In this document: piece after piece, positions 43,902-53,312 of the stretch
How positions within the stretch are numbered: the first letter of the stretch is position 1
How the letters are laid out: every line of letters begins with the position of its first letter
DNA from: an uncultured Prevotella sp.
GTDB lineage: Bacteria; Bacteroidota; Bacteroidia; Bacteroidales; Bacteroidaceae
DNA: 64,000 nucleotides
Reading direction: 5' to 3'
Assembly (NCBI GenBank): GCA_947177775.1
Contig: CAMWVS010000004.1
Span: 1-64,000, forward strand
The notes under the pieces: generated by a model
What the model was told of the DNA's origin: nothing
What the model saw: only the letters and a program-made list of their open reading frames with translations
The model's database searches: none
Position numbers and translations under genes: made by a program

Positions 43902-46001
43902 ATGAAGATGAATACCTTTACCATCACCAAACGCGACGGTTCTGTGGACCGTTTTTCGCTTGACAAGATAATGAACGCAGTCATCAAGGCGTTCCAGTCT
44001 GTGGACATTCCGGCCGATCTCGGACGCATATCAAAGATATTGAGTCATCTCGATATCCACGAGGGAATCACCGTCGAGGAGATACAGAATCAGGTTGAGG
44101 AGGCCCTGATGAAAGAAGAGTTCTACAGTGTGGCCAAATCGTTCATGCTATATCGCCAGCGCCACACGGAAGACCGTGAGACAATGGACAAGCTGAAGTT
44201 TCTGGCCGACTACTGCGATGCAGCCAATGCCGCTACAGGCTCGAAATATGATGCCAACGCCAACGTGGAGCACAAAAACATAGCCACGCTCATCGGCGAA
44301 CTGCCGAAGTCGAGCTTCATCCGTCTGAACCGTCGTCTGCTCACTGACCGCATAAAGAAGATGTACGGAAAGGAACTTTCCGACCGCTACATAGATCTGC
44401 TCACCCACCACTTTATATATAAGAACGACGAGACAAGTCTTGCCAACTATTGTGCCTCGATAACAATGTATCCATGGCTTATCGGCGGAACAATGTCAAT
44501 CGGAGGCAATTCCACGGCTCCAACAAACCTGAAGTCGTTCTGCGGCGGATTTGTCAATATGGTCTTCATGGTCTCAAGTATGCTCAGCGGAGCATGCGCT
44601 ACACCGGAGTTCCTTATGTATCTCAACTATTTCATCGGACTGGAATACGGACAGGAATACTATAAGGAGGCTGACAAGGTGGTAGACATGTCAAACAAGA
44701 AGCGCACGATTGACAAGATGATCACCGACTGTTTTGAGCAGATTGTCTACTCAATCAACCAGCCGACCGGCGCACGCAACTATCAGGCCGTGTTCTGGAA
44801 CATAGCCTACTATGACCGTCCTTACTTTGAAAGCCTCTTTGGGGAGTTCTATTTCCCGGATGGAAGTCGTCCGGACTGGAACGGACTGAGCTGGCTGCAG
44901 AAGCGGTTCATGAAATGGTTCAACAAGGAACGCACAAAGACCGTGCTCACTTTCCCCGTCGAGACAATGGCGCTTTTGAGCAAAGATGGCGAAATGGTTG
45001 ACGAGGAATGGGCCGATTTCACGGCAGAGATGTATTCCGAAGGTCACTCGTTCTTCACTTATATGAGTGACAATGCGGATTCGCTGTCAAGCTGTTGCCG
45101 CCTGCGCAATGAAATACAGGACAATGGTTTCAGCTATACGCTGGGCGCAGGAGGAGTGTCGACAGGTTCCAAGAGCGTGCTGACGGTCAACCTCAACCGT
45201 TGCATACAGTATGCAGTGAACAACAAGATGGATTATTGTGAGTTCCTCACCGATATCATCGACGTGTGTCATAAGGTGCAACTGGCCTACAACGAAAACC
45301 TGAAGGAACTTTGGCAGCATGGCATGCTGCCGCTCTTCGACGCAGGATATATCAATATCGGACGGCAGTATCTGACCATCGGAGTGAACGGACTGGTAGA
45401 GGCGGCAGAGTTCATGGGACTCCGCATCAACGATAATCCTGACTACCTGAAGTTCGTTCAGACCATTCTGGGACTGGTGGAGAAGAAGAACAGGGAGTAC
45501 AGAAGCAAGGATGTGATGTTCAACTGTGAGATGATTCCGGCCGAGAATGTCGGTGTAAAGCATGCCAAGTGGGACCGCGAGGATGGCTATTTCGTTCCGC
45601 GCGACTGCTATAACAGCTATTTCTATATCGTCGAGGACGACTCGCTGAACATCATAGACAAGTTCAAACTCCATGGCGCACCCTACATCCAGCACCTCAC
45701 GGGAGGCTCTGCGCTCCACATGAACCTTGAAGAACATCTCTCGCAGGCACAATACCGTCAGCTGCTGAAGGTGGCGGCAAAGGAGGGATGCAACTATTTC
45801 ACGTTCAACATACCGAACACACTATGCAACGACTGCGGAACGATAGACAAGCGTTATCTTCACGAGTGTCCTCATTGTCACTCGAAGAACATCGACTATA
45901 TGACGCGTATAATCGGCTATCTCAAACGCGTGAGCAACTTCTCGGAAGCGCGTCAGCAGGAGGCGGAACGCAGATTCTACGCCGAGGCGACAAGAATGTG
46001 A
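43902..46001 (+). CDS. nrdD: Anaerobic ribonucleoside-triphosphate reductase
   Basis: A 699-residue class III ribonucleotide reductase that makes dNTPs without oxygen using a glycyl radical. It has an N-terminal ATP-cone (TKRDGSVDRFSLDKIMNAVI), the catalytic barrel with NLNRCIQYAV, a C-terminal zinc site (CNDCG and CPHCH), and the glycyl-radical loop TRIIGYLKRV close to the C-terminus. Full length. nrdG follows 40 bp later. Expected to be active when oxygen is absent; the upstream sensor-like regulator and leader hairpin may control it. Confidence 0.97.
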   Translation: MKMNTFTITKRDGSVDRFSLDKIMNAVIKAFQSVDIPADLGRISKILSHLDIHEGITVEEIQNQVEEALMKEEFYSVAKSFMLYRQRHTEDRETMDKLKFLADYCDAANAATGSKYDANANVEHKNIATLIGELPKSSFIRLNRRLLTDRIKKMYGKELSDRYIDLLTHHFIYKNDETSLANYCASITMYPWLIGGTMSIGGNSTAPTNLKSFCGGFVNMVFMVSSMLSGACATPEFLMYLNYFIGLEYGQEYYKEADKVVDMSNKKRTIDKMITDCFEQIVYSINQPTGARNYQAVFWNIAYYDRPYFESLFGEFYFPDGSRPDWNGLSWLQKRFMKWFNKERTKTVLTFPVETMALLSKDGEMVDEEWADFTAEMYSEGHSFFTYMSDNADSLSSCCRLRNEIQDNGFSYTLGAGGVSTGSKSVLTVNLNRCIQYAVNNKMDYCEFLTDIIDVCHKVQLAYNENLKELWQHGMLPLFDAGYINIGRQYLTIGVNGLVEAAEFMGLRINDNPDYLKFVQTILGLVEKKNREYRSKDVMFNCEMIPAENVGVKHAKWDREDGYFVPRDCYNSYFYIVEDDSLNIIDKFKLHGAPYIQHLTGGSALHMNLEEHLSQAQYRQLLKVAAKEGCNYFTFNIPNTLCNDCGTIDKRYLHECPHCHSKNIDYMTRIIGYLKRVSNFSEARQQEAERRFYAEATRM

Positions 46002-46041
46002 TGTAAATGGCGTGTTCGGATAAGATAATAGATTCTATTGT

Positions 46042-46509
46042 ATGCTGAAATATGTCAATACGGGCATTGTCTTTCAGGAAATTCCTGATGAAGTGACGCT
46101 GTCCATAAATCTTTCCAACTGTCCGTGCCGATGCCCGGGCTGCCATAGCCAGTATCTCTGGCAGGATATCGGTGACCCGCTGACGCCAATGGCTCTGGAG
46201 TGTTTTATCCGTGACTACGGCGGCGATATAACCTGTATCTGTTTTATGGGTGGCGATGCGGAACCTGACTATATCAACACGCTTGCCTGTTATCTGCACC
46301 GTGAACATCCGGAACTGAAAGTAGCGTGGTATAGCGGGCGGACGAAAGTGCCTTCAACGGTGCGCAAAGCCGATTTCGACTACATAAAGCTCGGCCCTTA
46401 CATTGAGCATTTGGGATGTCTGAAGGAGCGTACCACCAATCAAAGGCTTTACAAAAGGGCTTCCGGTGACGATTTTACAGACATAACATCCCGGTTCTGG
46501 AAGAAGTGA
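46042..46509 (+). CDS. nrdG: Anaerobic RNR-activating radical SAM protein
   Basis: A 155-residue radical SAM activase that installs the glycyl radical on NrdD. The 4Fe-4S cluster motif is CPCRCPGC (C-x3-C-x2-C, about residues 27-34), followed by a GGDAEPD strand (about 69) used in SAM binding, a degenerate form of GGE. Length fits the family. It is cotranscribed with nrdD and ends at a strong bidirectional terminator. Confidence 0.95.
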   Translation: MLKYVNTGIVFQEIPDEVTLSINLSNCPCRCPGCHSQYLWQDIGDPLTPMALECFIRDYGGDITCICFMGGDAEPDYINTLACYLHREHPELKVAWYSGRTKVPSTVRKADFDYIKLGPYIEHLGCLKERTTNQRLYKRASGDDFTDITSRFWKK

Positions 46510-46546
46510 AAGGGTTTGTTTGACGTTGGAATCTGTTTGTTCTAAC

Positions 46547-46603
46547 AAAATCAAGAGGCCATACCGACTCATTGATGAAGTGTCGGTATGGCCTCTTGAT
46601 TTT
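46547..46603. terminator. Bidirectional terminator between nrdG and manA
   Basis: A 22-bp perfect stem whose left arm starts AAAATCAAGAGGCCATACCG and whose right arm is its complement, with a 13-nt loop and T/A runs on both sides. It serves the convergent nrdG and manA. Confidence 0.9.
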
Positions 46604-46630
46604 GTTTTTTTAGGTCTGGTTGTCTTGCTG

Positions 46631-47704
46631 TCACTTTCTCGTTATATGCAGAAATCTTGTCGCTTTTCTCATGATGCTGTTGTCCTTGTTGTTTATGAAA
46701 GCATCAAGAAGTTTGACGTGTCCGTTCCCGTAGCTGCTGTCGGGCAGGGGAATGACGTCATAATCGGCTATGGCAGCAGGAATGAGACATGACCAGCCTT
46801 CTTTGAGAAGAACCTCGTCGCCCGTTGCGCGTATTTTTATCAGACAGTTGTTCTCCATACACATGGTTATGATGAACGAGTCATATTTGATCAGATTGCG
46901 GTGGAAAGGAGCGTCGATGTCAACCACCCGCACGTTGAAGAACTGGGAGTCGATGCAATGGTTGGCTTGTGCTTCCGCACTCTTATATATCGTCCGGTAT
47001 TCATCATAGACGTTGAAGTCCAATGCCTGGGCTGCCAGTTGGGTGTGAAGTTCGCGTGGATGTCCGTCCATACCGGGGCGATTGTAGTCGAATATGCGAT
47101 AGGTAACGTCGCTGCTCTGTTGTACTTCCGCCAGGAGTATGCCGCCGCAGATGGCATGCACGCGTCCTGCCGGAATATAGAACACGTCGCCGGCATGGAC
47201 CTCGTGGCGTGCCAGTGCTTCGGTTATCGTTCCGTCGGAAATCTTCCGTATGTATTCGTCTTCCGAGAGTTTTTCTTTGAATCCGGCATAAAGGTAGGCT
47301 CCCGGCTTAGCATCGATGACATACCACATCTCGGTCTTTCCGAATTTCCCGTGTTCGCGCTGCGCCATCGTGTCGTTCGGGTGGACCTGGATTGATAAAT
47401 CGCGCTCTGCATCGATGAACTTGACCAACAATGGAAGTTTGTTTCCGTAACGTTTGGCTACTGCGGAACCCAGGATTTCGGCCGGCATCTCGCTGATAAC
47501 GTCCGGTAGCAGCCTGCCGGCATGTTTTCCGTTGGCTATTATTGACGGAGATGAGGCCACGGCGCTGACTTCCCAGCTTTCTCCGACAGGCGCTTCGGTC
47601 TCTGTCGCGTTGAGTTTTTTCCAGGGTGCGAGTCTTGTTCCACCCCAGATCACCTGATGCAGGTTGGGTTGGAACATCATTGGATATAGTCTTTGTTCTG
47701 TCAT
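46631..47704 (-). CDS. manA: Mannose-6-phosphate isomerase, class I
   Basis: A 357-residue cupin enzyme that interconverts mannose 6-phosphate and fructose 6-phosphate, feeding GDP-mannose and GDP-fucose precursors of surface sugars. The zinc-binding motif SIQVHPND and the following KTEMWYVIDA are clear, and the active-site segment IPAGRVHAICGGILLAEVQQSSD is intact. Full length for the short class I form. It has its own TACTTTTG promoter (47768-47775) and a terminator shared with nrdG. Confidence 0.95.
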   Translation of the reverse strand: MTEQRLYPMMFQPNLHQVIWGGTRLAPWKKLNATETEAPVGESWEVSAVASSPSIIANGKHAGRLLPDVISEMPAEILGSAVAKRYGNKLPLLVKFIDAERDLSIQVHPNDTMAQREHGKFGKTEMWYVIDAKPGAYLYAGFKEKLSEDEYIRKISDGTITEALARHEVHAGDVFYIPAGRVHAICGGILLAEVQQSSDVTYRIFDYNRPGMDGHPRELHTQLAAQALDFNVYDEYRTIYKSAEAQANHCIDSQFFNVRVVDIDAPFHRNLIKYDSFIITMCMENNCLIKIRATGDEVLLKEGWSCLIPAAIADYDVIPLPDSSYGNGHVKLLDAFINNKDNSIMRKATRFLHITRK

Positions 47705-47767
47705 TATGCTGTTTTCTTATTATATAGATTATTATATAGATGATACGAAAAGAATGTGATAATAATA

Positions 47768-47775
47768 CAAAAGTA
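47768..47775 (-). promoter_or_regulatory. -7 promoter element for manA
   Basis: The minus strand reads TACTTTTG, 63 bp before the manA start. The other parts of the 253-bp gap to the LuxR gene show nothing clear. Confidence 0.6.
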
Positions 47776-47957
47776 ATGAATTCCGGCGACAACGGCGTTC
47801 TGGCGCGTATTAAAAATATAAAAATAGAAAACTCTTTCAACAGCTTACAGGTTTTCTTTATATAATCAGCCATATCTTTTTCAAACAACTTGCAGGCATT
47901 TCTTGTGTATTCCGGCTGTTTGTTGATTGTGCGGGATGCTTTTGTTCGTGTTTCAGG

Positions 47958-48590
47958 CTATATCTTGTTAATATCAACGTAGCCGTTCATGACGGCATAT
48001 ATGGTCAATGCCGATACACTTTTGAGTCCGAGTTTGTCCATGACATTCTTTCTGTGGGTGACCACTGTGGTCAGACTGATGTTCAGACGGTCGGCTATTT
48101 CCTTGTTGATGAAACCGCGGACGATGAGTGCCATTACCTCCGTTTCGCGTTCGGTGAGACTTTTCCGAGTGCCGTTGTCGGTGGTTTGACGGTTATTTGT
48201 TGTGGCTGGAAGGTTGCGGCCGTGTGCATGTGCGCTTTGAACGAGTGTCAGCAAAGACTTTATCAGCTGTTTTTCGGGTACGTTGATACACAGACAGTGG
48301 AAACCGCCAGGCTGTGAAGTGTCGAACGATAGTGTGAGTACTATGGTTTTGTTGCGGCGCCGGCAGAAGAAGTCCCTGTTGGGAAGCAATATGTCCATTG
48401 ACACAAAGTAGTGGAAATAGCTGTCCGGTTCATTGGCGTCGAGTTCTGCAAACGAACCGAAAGTGTCCACTTGTGCTATTGGCATGACGTCCTGCAATAT
48501 ATATTTCAACCCTAACACCGCAAGAGTGTTAGGGTTGATTATTGCTATTTTGGGCATGTCGTACATGCCTTTATGGTCTTTCAGGTTCAT
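47958..48590 (-). CDS. LuxR/NarL-type regulator with an atypical receiver-like domain
   Basis: A 210-residue regulator. The N-terminal about 120 residues resemble a receiver (IAIINPNTLAVLGLKYIL, then VSMDILLPNRDFF), but the acidic Mg-binding pair at the first strand is replaced by Asn-Pro, so phosphorylation may be lost or altered. The C-terminal HTH (LTERETEVMALIVRGFINKE, ISLTTVVTHRKNVMDKL) ends ALTIYAVMNGYVDINKI, strikingly like the tail of the hemerythrin-LuxR protein. Starts at 48590, 48566 or 48557 are possible; the last (MPKIAIINP) gives the cleanest domain. It follows oadB by 6 bp if the first start is used, so it is probably part of that operon. Confidence 0.85.
   Translation of the reverse strand: MNLKDHKGMYDMPKIAIINPNTLAVLGLKYILQDVMPIAQVDTFGSFAELDANEPDSYFHYFVSMDILLPNRDFFCRRRNKTIVLTLSFDTSQPGGFHCLCINVPEKQLIKSLLTLVQSAHAHGRNLPATTNNRQTTDNGTRKSLTERETEVMALIVRGFINKEIADRLNISLTTVVTHRKNVMDKLGLKSVSALTIYAVMNGYVDINKI
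48507..48537 (-). repeat. Perfect 12-bp hairpin at the start of the LuxR coding region
   Basis: CAACCCTAACAC (48507-48518) is exactly complementary to GTGTTAGGGTTG (48526-48537) with a 7-nt loop. It lies in codons for NPNTLAVLGLK, about 20 nt after the most likely start at 48557, where it could hinder translation. Confidence 0.6.
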
Positions 48591-48596
48591 CCTTTT

Positions 48597-49754
48597 CTAT
48601 GACAGGAATCCGAGCAGCGTTCCGGCTGCGACAGCCGAACCTATCACACCGGCCACGTTCGGACCCATGGCATGCATGAGGAGGAAGTTGCGGCGGTCAT
48701 ATTCCAATCCGAGATTGTTGCTGATGCGTGCGCTCATCGGTACGGCGGAAACGCCGGCGTTGCCGATCAGCGGGTTGAGTTTCTTGTCGGCAGGCAGGAA
48801 GAGGTTCATCAGTTTGACGAACATTACTCCACTGGCAGTGGCAACCATGAAGGCACAGGCACCTACAAGGAATATGAACAGCGTGTTGAGCGTCAGGAAT
48901 TCGCTTGCCTGTGTGGAGCAGCCGACGGTCAGACCGAGCAGCATCACGACGATGTCGTTCAGAGCCGAGCCGGCTGTTTTTGCCAGACGAGTGGTTTTTC
49001 CAGATTCTTTCAGCAGATTACCGAAGAAGAGCATGCCCAGCAGGGGAAGACCGGAAGGCACGAGGAATGTCGTCAGCAGAAGTCCGATGATGGGGAAGAG
49101 TATGCGTTCGGTCTGACTGACCTGACGTGCCGGTTTCATGCGGATGACGCGCTCTTTCTTCGTTGTGAGCAGACGCATCAGCGGTGGCTGGATGAGCGGA
49201 ACAAGGGCCATGTACGAATAGGCGCACACGGCAATGGCACCCATCAGGTTGGGGCTGAGCTTGGAAGACAGGAAGATGGCTGTAGGACCGTCGGCTCCGC
49301 CGATTATGGCTATGCCGGCAGCCTGATTCGGCTCGAATCCCAGTGCCAGTGCCACCATGTAGGCTCCGAAGATTCCGAACTGTGCTGCGGCTCCGATGAG
49401 CACCAGCTTCGGGTTTGCAATCAGTGCGGAGAAGTCTGTCATGGCTCCGATACCGAGGAAAACCAATGGCGGATACCATCCCATGCGCACACCCTGATAG
49501 AATATGTTGAGCACGGAGTTGTCTTCGTAGAGTCCTATTTCCAGTCCGGCATCGGCGCGGAACGGAATGTTGCCCAGGATGATGCCCAGTCCGATAGGTA
49601 TGAGCAACAGGGGCTCGAAGTCTTTCTTTATCGCGAGGTAGATGAGCACGGCTCCCACCACGATCATAATGAGGTTTCCGGCAGAGGCGTTGACAAAGCC
49701 CGTGTAAGTCAGAAACTCGTTGAAGTTTTCTATCAGAAAGTCAGTAAATCCCAT
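48597..49754 (-). CDS. Sodium-pumping decarboxylase, beta subunit (OadB/MmdB)
   Basis: A 385-residue inner-membrane protein with about nine to eleven spans that couples decarboxylation of carboxybiotin to Na+ export. The family's GGADGPTAIFLSSKL motif (about 158) and the DFSALIANPKLVLIGAAAQF stretch with the conserved Asp are intact. It follows the biotin carrier by 7 bp. In this setting it most likely belongs to methylmalonyl-CoA decarboxylase in the propionate pathway, though oxaloacetate or glutaconyl-CoA decarboxylase share the subunit. Confidence 0.94.
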   Translation of the reverse strand: MGFTDFLIENFNEFLTYTGFVNASAGNLIMIVVGAVLIYLAIKKDFEPLLLIPIGLGIILGNIPFRADAGLEIGLYEDNSVLNIFYQGVRMGWYPPLVFLGIGAMTDFSALIANPKLVLIGAAAQFGIFGAYMVALALGFEPNQAAGIAIIGGADGPTAIFLSSKLSPNLMGAIAVCAYSYMALVPLIQPPLMRLLTTKKERVIRMKPARQVSQTERILFPIIGLLLTTFLVPSGLPLLGMLFFGNLLKESGKTTRLAKTAGSALNDIVVMLLGLTVGCSTQASEFLTLNTLFIFLVGACAFMVATASGVMFVKLMNLFLPADKKLNPLIGNAGVSAVPMSARISNNLGLEYDRRNFLLMHAMGPNVAGVIGSAVAAGTLLGFLS

Positions 49755-49761
49755 ATCGATG

Positions 49762-50232
49762 TCATCCTATTGTGAGCAAAACGGCTCCTTCCATAACCGA
49801 GTCGCCCTGATTAACTACGATCGAAGTCACTGTGCCTGAGACTTCTGCCTCTATATTGTTCTGCATCTTCATGGCTTCAAGCACAACGACGGTGTCGCCG
49901 GTATTGACTTTGTCGCCCACCTTGACGCATACCGTTGTGATTGTGCCGGGCAGCGGAGCCTTGATGGCTGTTCCAGCACCGGCTGCTGCAGTGGGAGCCG
50001 GCTGCTGTGGCGCAACGGAGTGGGTTGTCGTTGTCTTCGACATGTTGGCTGCGGGTTTCGGAGCTTCCACCTTGTGGCGTGTGACGGCGTGTGACGGATT
50101 GATGGGTTGTTTGAGTTCCACCTCAAACGATATGCCGTTTACGTTCACTTTGGCGAGATTGCCTTCCATTTCTTCTATTTCAACGTCGTAGTCGACGCCC
50201 TGTACTTTATATTGAAATTTATTCTGGTTCAT
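49762..50232 (-). CDS. Biotin carboxyl carrier subunit of the sodium-pumping decarboxylase
   Basis: A 156-residue protein with an N-terminal OadA-tail-like domain (KYQVQGVDYDVEIEEMEG type), an Ala/Pro/Thr-rich flexible linker (QQPAPTAAAGAG) and a C-terminal biotinyl domain whose Lys sits in VLEAMKMQNNIEA. The carrier shuttles carboxybiotin from the carboxyltransferase to the beta subunit. It lies between oadG and oadB. The linker and stand-alone form fit the methylmalonyl-CoA decarboxylase delta/gamma-type carrier. Confidence 0.94.
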   Translation of the reverse strand: MNQNKFQYKVQGVDYDVEIEEMEGNLAKVNVNGISFEVELKQPINPSHAVTRHKVEAPKPAANMSKTTTTHSVAPQQPAPTAAAGAGTAIKAPLPGTITTVCVKVGDKVNTGDTVVVLEAMKMQNNIEAEVSGTVTSIVVNQGDSVMEGAVLLTIG

Positions 50233-50266
50233 ACCTGCGTGTCTTATTATATATGGTTAGTATTTC

Positions 50267-51241
50267 TTACTCATGGAACTGGGTCATCTGTATGTATTCG
50301 ACGTTCCAGTCTGTCTCTTTGGGTTTGATTGTGATGACACCGCTTTCGATGTCGTGGACATTGTTCTGATACTGTTTGATGGCCATTGCGATGACGGCTA
50401 TATAGATTTCCTTGTCTATACCTTTCGACTTGAGTCCGTCCTGCAGGATGACGCTTGTCTTGTTTCCTATTTCGGCTGCCGTCTCCACCATCTTCACACC
50501 GGCTTTCAGCGGTTGTATGCTGGCTACTTTCTTGGCTGCCGAGCGGTGGCTCATGATTAGTCCGAAGACCGTGAAGAAGATGAAGAGCATGGCCAGACAG
50601 GAGAACACAATCCCCATTGCGAGCACCGAGATGCCGAATCCGTGAGGGTCTTCACGCTTGAGTTTGGCAACTTTCGATTCGCTGACCGTAGTGTGGTTTG
50701 CGATTCCCGGTGTGACGGTGTCAACCGTTTTGACCTGCCATTGTGCCGCGCCGTCGTGAAGACGTGCGTACGACTGGTTGGGGCCGAGAACCGGAATGGT
50801 GACCGAGTCGATCAGCTGGGTTGCATTTCCGTTGTAGAGAGCAATCCACGTCGGGCGTTCCGGGTCGATGTTCACAGAGAGATGCAAAGCTCCTTTTGCT
50901 GGCTCGCTGTTGCAAAAGAAGAGCAGATGCTGGCGTGCACCCAGATTGGTGCGTGGTTCCCCGTTGGGGATGATGCTCATGCGCTTGATGCGTTCCGGCA
51001 CGCTCATGTCCGGGTCGAGCACGGAGCGGTCAGTGGTGAGGAACATGCCGCGTATGTTATACGTAGTGTATGAAACATTGGCAATCTCCACCCAGGCCTT
51101 GCACCGTCCGTATTCGTCCTGCATACTGGCCGTGTTGGCGGTCATGACCTCGTTCAGTTTGATGCTCTTCTCCATTTGTCCGAACATCATTGAATGGCCG
51201 GCCACCATTAGAAGCCCTAACAGTAATCCGAATTTTTTCAT
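50267..51241 (-). CDS. OadG-type gamma subunit fused to a lamin-tail-like domain
   Basis: A 324-residue protein with a signal peptide (GLLLGLLMVAGHSMMFGQ). A beta-rich extracytoplasmic domain follows that looks like a lamin-tail domain (SIKLNEVMTANTASMQDEYG, then WVEIANVSYTTYNIRGMFL, about 25-165). A single span (about 205-232, VLAMGIVFSCLAMLFIFFTV) and a cytoplasmic part resembling OadG come after. The gamma subunit normally only anchors and stabilises the decarboxylase; here the added domain would project into the periplasm. First gene of the three decarboxylase genes; 61 bp after the transporter gene. Confidence 0.82.
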   Translation of the reverse strand: MKKFGLLLGLLMVAGHSMMFGQMEKSIKLNEVMTANTASMQDEYGRCKAWVEIANVSYTTYNIRGMFLTTDRSVLDPDMSVPERIKRMSIIPNGEPRTNLGARQHLLFFCNSEPAKGALHLSVNIDPERPTWIALYNGNATQLIDSVTIPVLGPNQSYARLHDGAAQWQVKTVDTVTPGIANHTTVSESKVAKLKREDPHGFGISVLAMGIVFSCLAMLFIFFTVFGLIMSHRSAAKKVASIQPLKAGVKMVETAAEIGNKTSVILQDGLKSKGIDKEIYIAVIAMAIKQYQNNVHDIESGVITIKPKETDWNVEYIQMTQFHE

Positions 51242-51302
51242 TTGGTGTAGTCAGTTTATTATATAAGTTTATTTAAAAAGAGTTTCCCTCATGTCTCAGT
51301 CG

Positions 51303-52991
51303 TCATCCTCCGCAGCAGAAGAGGATGATCAGCTGTGCCGTCAGGATTCTGAGGAACATGCTCAGCGGATAGACAGTGGAGTATCCCACGGCAGGTGCTT
51401 CTTTTGAGCAAATCTGATTGGCGTAGGCCAATGCTGGCGGATCCGTGTATGTTCCGGCGATCATACCCATGATGGTGAAGTAGTTGAACCGGAATTTCAG
51501 ACGGGCGATTGTGCCTATGATGAGAATAGGAATGATGGTGATGAGAAATCCTGTGTAGACATATTTCAGACCGTCTCCCTGAACGACCGTGTCCCAGAAT
51601 CCCGCACCGGCCTTGATGCCCACGCTGGCGAGGAAGAGCACGAGGCCAATCTCGCGCAGCATCATGTTGGCGCTGGTCGTCGTGTAGGTCACGAGGTGGA
51701 ACTTGTAGCCGTAGCGTCCGATGAGGATTGCTATGATCAGCGGTCCTCCGGCGATACCGAGTTTCAGCGGAACGGGCATTCCCGGGATAGCTATCGGCAG
51801 GCTGCCGAAAATGATACCTATGATTATTCCGAGGAAAATCGTCGCGATGTTTGGTGCGTCGAGGCGCTTTATGGAGTTGCCGAGCACTTTGGCCACGTGG
51901 TTGACGGCGTCTTCCGGTCCTACGACCATCACGCGGTCACCCACCTGCAGCGACAGGTCGAGGCTGGCGAAGAGGTCCATGCCCTGACGTGTGACGCGCG
52001 TCACGTTGACACCGTGTACGGAAGAGAAGTGCATCTGTCCGAGTGTCTTTCCGTTGATGGACGGCTGTGTGACGAGAATCCGTTTGGAGACGAGCGGCTG
52101 GTCCTGTTTTTCCCATGCCACTTCCGTTTCCGGTCCGATGAAGGCTATGATGGCTTCGGCGTCGGCTTTGGCGCAGACGATGAATACCTGGTCGCCGAGT
52201 TCGAAAACGGTATCACGGTTGGGGATGCTGACGTGGCCTTCGTGGAGGATGCGCGAGCAGACGAAATCGCGGTTGAGGAAGTCGTGAATCTGCTTCAGTG
52301 TGCGTCCGGCCAGATAGGTGTTCGTCACCTTCAGGTGCATCATGTGGGGCTTGACGTGTGCGTTTTCGGCCGCGTCGTCGTTGAGCCGCTTTTCCTCCTT
52401 CTCAAGTCGGATTCTGCAGATGTATCTTATGGCTATAGTGGCGCTGATGATACCGAGCACGCCGAGCGGGTAGGCGCAGGCATAGCCCGAGGCAATCTGT
52501 GGCTTGGGGGCGCCCGTGAAGACACTTCCGAGGGCTTCGTTGGCCGCTCCGAGTCCCGGGGTGTTGGTAACGGCACCATACATCGTGCCGACCATCATGG
52601 GGAGGTTGGAACTGATGCTTGTGTCGAAAAAGAGGAAGTAGCATCCGAACATGACCGCCACGTTCAGCAGTACGGTGGCCGTGGACAGGGCGTTGAGTGT
52701 CACTCCTCCCTTACGGAAACTCTCAAAGAATCCGGGGCCGACCTGCAGGCCGATCATGAAGACGAATAGAATAAGACCGAAGTCCTGGATGAATGTGAGA
52801 ATGTTTGTGGGTCCTGTCATTCCGACGTGACCGGCAACGATGCCGGCGAACAGCACAAATGTTACTCCGAGGGATATTCCCCCAAACTTCACCTTGCCAA
52901 GCAACACGCCCACAGCTATGACCAAAGCATAGAGCAAGGCTATATGTGCTACCGAGTCGGTGGTAGAAAACAGATTAATAAGCCAATCCAT
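51303..52991 (-). CDS. AspT/YidE-type putative transporter with two RCK_C domains
   Basis: A 562-residue inner-membrane protein of the AspT/YidE/YbjL family: two homologous halves of about five or six spans each (from [22 protein letters not shown] and from [20 protein letters not shown]) around a central cytoplasmic pair of RCK_C/TrkA_C-like domains ([20 protein letters not shown] and [20 protein letters not shown]). AspT exchanges aspartate for alanine; this member's substrate is unknown. It precedes the decarboxylase genes and could carry a dicarboxylate, but that is inference. A TAATTTTG box (53044-53051) lies about 53 bp upstream. Confidence 0.85.
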   Translation of the reverse strand: MDWLINLFSTTDSVAHIALLYALVIAVGVLLGKVKFGGISLGVTFVLFAGIVAGHVGMTGPTNILTFIQDFGLILFVFMIGLQVGPGFFESFRKGGVTLNALSTATVLLNVAVMFGCYFLFFDTSISSNLPMMVGTMYGAVTNTPGLGAANEALGSVFTGAPKPQIASGYACAYPLGVLGIISATIAIRYICRIRLEKEEKRLNDDAAENAHVKPHMMHLKVTNTYLAGRTLKQIHDFLNRDFVCSRILHEGHVSIPNRDTVFELGDQVFIVCAKADAEAIIAFIGPETEVAWEKQDQPLVSKRILVTQPSINGKTLGQMHFSSVHGVNVTRVTRQGMDLFASLDLSLQVGDRVMVVGPEDAVNHVAKVLGNSIKRLDAPNIATIFLGIIIGIIFGSLPIAIPGMPVPLKLGIAGGPLIIAILIGRYGYKFHLVTYTTTSANMMLREIGLVLFLASVGIKAGAGFWDTVVQGDGLKYVYTGFLITIIPILIIGTIARLKFRFNYFTIMGMIAGTYTDPPALAYANQICSKEAPAVGYSTVYPLSMFLRILTAQLIILFCCGG

Positions 52992-53043
52992 AAATTACGT
53001 TGATAATATACAAACCATTTATATCCGTATTGTGAATGTCGTG

Positions 53044-53051
53044 CAAAATTA
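53044..53051 (-). promoter_or_regulatory. -7 promoter element for the transporter-oad operon
   Basis: The minus strand reads TAATTTTG, about 53 bp before the transporter start. In the 929-bp gap to mutA, this site, repeat copy C and the mutA promoter are all I can identify; 53052-53312 shows nothing clear. Confidence 0.55.
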
Positions 53052-53312
53052 GGTAAAATATTGCGCAAAAGCTAATTTTTGTGCTGTTATTTTTAGTACT
53101 GTGATTAACTTTTTGCTTTTTTTTACCAATGGTGTTGCAAAGTGATGAGCAAATGCTGTCCGTTTCTTCCGGATTTCAACGCAAATACGCGGTTTTTTCA
53201 ATTCGAGGCTGCCACGTCTTCGAGTTGGGATTGTCGTGCCTCTGAGTTGAAGTAGCGGAGTGTTAAAAACTCGGAAGAAAGCGGACAAAAGCCTTCAAAT
53301 CCTTGCGATATT

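Noticed and set aside
53049-53288. 79-aa minus-strand ORF upstream of the transporter
   Set aside because: It covers the transporter's promoter region, has low-complexity Lys/Arg-rich sequence and no support.
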